Shown here: piece by piece, positions 61,956 through 64,000 of the stretch
Position numbering within the stretch: the stretch's first letter is position 1
Layout of the letters: each line of letters starts with the position of its first letter
NCBI GenBank assembly: GCA_024803745.1
Contig: JANJXV010000267.1
Span: 683,001 to 747,000, forward strand
Length of the DNA: 64,000 bases
Source of the DNA: Megascapheus bottae
Lineage: Eukaryota > Chordata > Mammalia > Rodentia > Geomyidae
Direction: 5' to 3'
Translations under genes and position numbers: made by a program
Notes under the pieces: model-generated
The model's input: the letters and a program-made list of their open reading frames with translations, nothing else
The model's database searches: none
What the model was told of the DNA's origin: nothing

Positions 61956-64000
61956 TGTCAGAATGGAGGTGTGTTAAGTCACAGAATGGAGGTGTGTGAC
62001 GTCATAAATTTTGGTGTGCGAAGTCATAGTATGTGGTTGTGAAGTCATAGAATGGAGGTGTGTGAAGTCATATAATGGAGGTGTGTGAAGTCACAGAAGT
62101 CAGGTGTGTGAAGTCACAGAATAGAGTTGTGTGAGGTCACAATGGAGGTGTGTGAATTCATAGAATGGAGGTGTGTGAAGTCAAAGAATGGATGTGTGTG
62201 AAGTCATAGAATGGAGGTGTGTGATATCACAGAATGGAGGTGTGTATGGTTACAGATTGGAGGTGTGTAAAGTCACAGAGTGGAGATTTGTGAAGTCTCA
62301 GAATGGAGGTGTGTGAAGTCATAGAATGGAGGTGTTTGAAGTCATAGAATGTTGGTTTTTGAAGTCACAGAATGCAGGTGTGTGAATTCATAGAATGGAG
62401 GTGTATGAAGTCAGACTGGAGGGGTGTGAAGTAAGAGAATGGAGGTGTTTGAAGTCATAGAATGGAGGTGTGTGAAATCATAGAATGGAGGTGTGTGAAG
62501 TCACAGAAATGAGGTGTTTGAAGTCAAATGGAAGTCTGTGAAGGCAGAATGGAGGTGTGTGAAGTCATAGAATGGAGGTGTGTGAAGTAACAGAATGGAG
62601 GTGTGTGAAGTCACAGAATGGAGGTGTGTGAACTCAGAATGGAGGTGTGTGAATTCACAGAAGGGAGGTTTGTGAAGTCATAGAATGGAGATTTCTGCAG
62701 TAAGAATGAAGCTGTGTGAAGACATAGAATGGAGGTGTGTGTAGTCAAAATGAGGTGTGTGAAGGCAAACAATGGAGGTGTGTGAAGTCACAGAATGGAG
62801 GTGTGTGAAGTAACAATGTAGGTTTCTGAAGTCATAGCATGGAGGTGTGTGAAGTCATAGAATTTAGGTGTGTGAAGTCAAAGAATGCAGGCGTGTGATG
62901 TCATAGAATGGAGGTGTGTGAAGTCACAGAATGGAGGTGTGTGAAGGCATAAAATGGAGGTGTGTGAATTCATAGAATGGAGGTGTGTGAAGTCATAGAA
63001 TGGAGGTGTGTGAAGTCACAGAATGGAGGTGTGTGAAGTCACAGTATGGAGGTGTGTGAACTCAGATTTAAGGTGTGTGAAGGCACAGAGTGCAGGGGTG
63101 TGAAATCAAAGAACAGAGGTATGTGAAGTCACAGAATGAAGGGGTGTGAAGTCAGAATAGAAGTTTGCGAAGTCATAGAATGGAGGTGTGTAAAGTCAGA
63201 ATGTTGCTGTGTGAACTCATAGAATGGTGGTGTGTGAAGTCACAATGGAGATGTGCGAAGTCATAGAATGGTGATTTTTGAAGTCACAGAATGGAGGTGT
63301 GTGAGGTCATAGAATGGAGGTGTGTGAAGTCAGATTGGAGGTGTGAAGTCACAGAATGGAGGTGTGTCAACTCAGAAATGAGGTATGTGAAGTCATAGAA
63401 TGGAGGTGTGTGAAGTCACAGAATTGAGGTGTGTGAAGTCAGAATGGAGGTGTGTGAATTCAGAATGGAGGTGTATGAAGTCAGAGAATGGAGGTTTGTG
63501 AAGTCACAATGCAGGTGTGTGAACTGATAGAACGTAGGTGTGTGAAGTCATATTGAAGGTGTGTGAAGTCAAAGAAAGGAGGTGTGTGATGTCTTAGAAT
63601 GGCGGTGTATGAAGTCATGGAATTGAGGTTTCTGAAGTCATAGAATGGAGATTTGTGAAGTCATAGAATGGATGTGTGTGAAGTCAGAATGGAGATATGT
63701 GAAGTCACAGAATGGAGGTGTGTGAAGTCAAAGAATGTTGGTGTGTGAAGTCATAGAATGGAGGTGTATGAAGTCATGGAATGGAGGTGTGTGAAGTCAG
63801 AATGCACGTGTGTGAAGTCATAGAATGGAGTTGTGGGAAGTCATAGAATGGAGGTGTGTGAAGTCTTAGAATGGAGGTGTGTGAAGTCATAGAATGGAGG
63901 TGTGTGAAGTCTTAGAATGGAGGTGTGTGAAGTCATAGAATGGAGGTGTGTGAAGTCACAGAAATGAGGTGTTTGAAGTCAAATGGAAGTCTGTGAAGGC
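61956..64000 (+). repeat. Diverged right flank of the giant HOR (array continues)
   Basis: After R5 the monomers continue but the match to the start of the next HOR copy drops. The expected CRE unit is present (61997-62004), followed by unusual forms such as AAATTTTGG and TATGTGGTTG. Later parts resemble scattered HOR segments: a CAGTATGG unit with AGATTTAAGG near 63,042, and 63,600-63,850, which resembles about 61,210-61,460. The run GAAATGAGG to CTGTGAAGGC ending at 62545 recurs to end exactly at 64000 (offset 1,455 bp), so a further repeated block runs off the window. No gene or unique sequence was seen. Confidence 0.8.

Larger units (their letters stand above)
1..64000 (+). repeat. Tandem satellite array of ~23-bp monomers filling the window
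   Basis: The array is built head to tail from one short unit: a 20-base core, AATGGAGGTG followed by TGTGAAGTCA, and a variable tail. Tails TAG, CAG or AAG make 23-mers; a single G, C or A makes 21-mers; 22-mers are rarer. The core is the conserved part and the tail the most variable. Frequent core variants are GGAGTTG, GGAAGTG, TGCAGGTG, GTTGGTG, GAACTCA and GAATTCA. All units share one orientation, with no spacer and no inserted mobile element visible. The + strand is G-rich and C-poor (9 G to 1 C per consensus unit). Roughly 2,800 units are present. No gene, tRNA, rRNA or other unique sequence was found anywhere, so every gene-free stretch holds this repeat. I do not recognise the family; a eukaryotic satellite is inferred from size and organisation. 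Confidence 0.98.

Noticed and set aside
1..64000. CRISPR array
   Set aside because: The units are contiguous 21-23 bp repeats with no unique spacers, no cas genes and no leader, and the period is far shorter than a repeat-plus-spacer unit.
1..64000. Telomeric repeat
   Set aside because: The unit contains GTGTGTGAAG but no TTAGGG, TTTAGGG or similar short telomeric motif, and the period is 23 bp.
1..64000. GGAAT-type human satellite II/III or alpha satellite with CENP-B box
   Set aside because: GAATGG recurs, but only once per 23 bp inside a fixed longer unit, not as a 5-bp repeat. No ~171-bp period and no CENP-B-box-like motif were seen.

Overview
The whole 64 kb window is one uninterrupted tandem-repeat (satellite or megasatellite) array. 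I found no credible gene, RNA gene, transposon, origin or unique sequence on either strand. The basic unit is about 23 bp: a 20-base core (AATGGAGGTG then TGTGAAGTCA) followed by a variable 1-3 base tail. TAG, CAG or AAG gives 23-mers; G, C or A alone gives 21-mers. All units point the same way, and there are roughly 2,800 of them (64,000 divided by about 22.5). The + strand is strongly asymmetric: the consensus unit has 9 G, 7 A, 6 T and 1 C.

Organism: nothing identifies a species. Tens of kilobases of homogenised satellite with kilobase-scale higher-order repeats (HORs) indicate a eukaryotic nuclear genome, probably heterochromatin resolved by long reads. An animal or vertebrate source is a guess. 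I do not recognise the satellite family.

Layout: (1) 1 to about 11,730 is a left block with four irregular copies (L1-L4) of an older, roughly 2-4 kb HOR with indels. (2) About 11,731-13,310 is a diverged transition. (3) About 13,311-61,955 is a giant HOR in five tandem copies, R1-R5, of about 9,986, 9,243, 9,444, 9,986 and 9,986 bp. Each copy contains some 400-440 monomers and has its own nested internal duplications. Length differences are explained by segment losses of about 564 and 201 bp and by gains or losses of 23 and 46 bp, mostly whole monomers. (4) 61,956-64,000 is a diverged right flank whose last bases start another copy of a block seen 1,455 bp earlier, so the array continues beyond the window.

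As the blocks relate: the giant HOR appears to be built from older pieces (its 19.7-21.4 kb part resembles the left block; its 21.5-23.2 kb part resembles the transition). R2 and R3 share a deletion junction, and R4 and R5 share another set of indels, so the HOR spread by serial duplication, with some variants suggesting later conversion. The most notable non-trivial signal is a full palindromic CRE/ATF octamer (TGACGTCA) kept at fixed HOR positions: about 20 copies seen by eye, one decayed. The monomer core carries TGAAGTCA, one base away from it. Short open frames (63-84 codons) exist but are by-products of the repeat.
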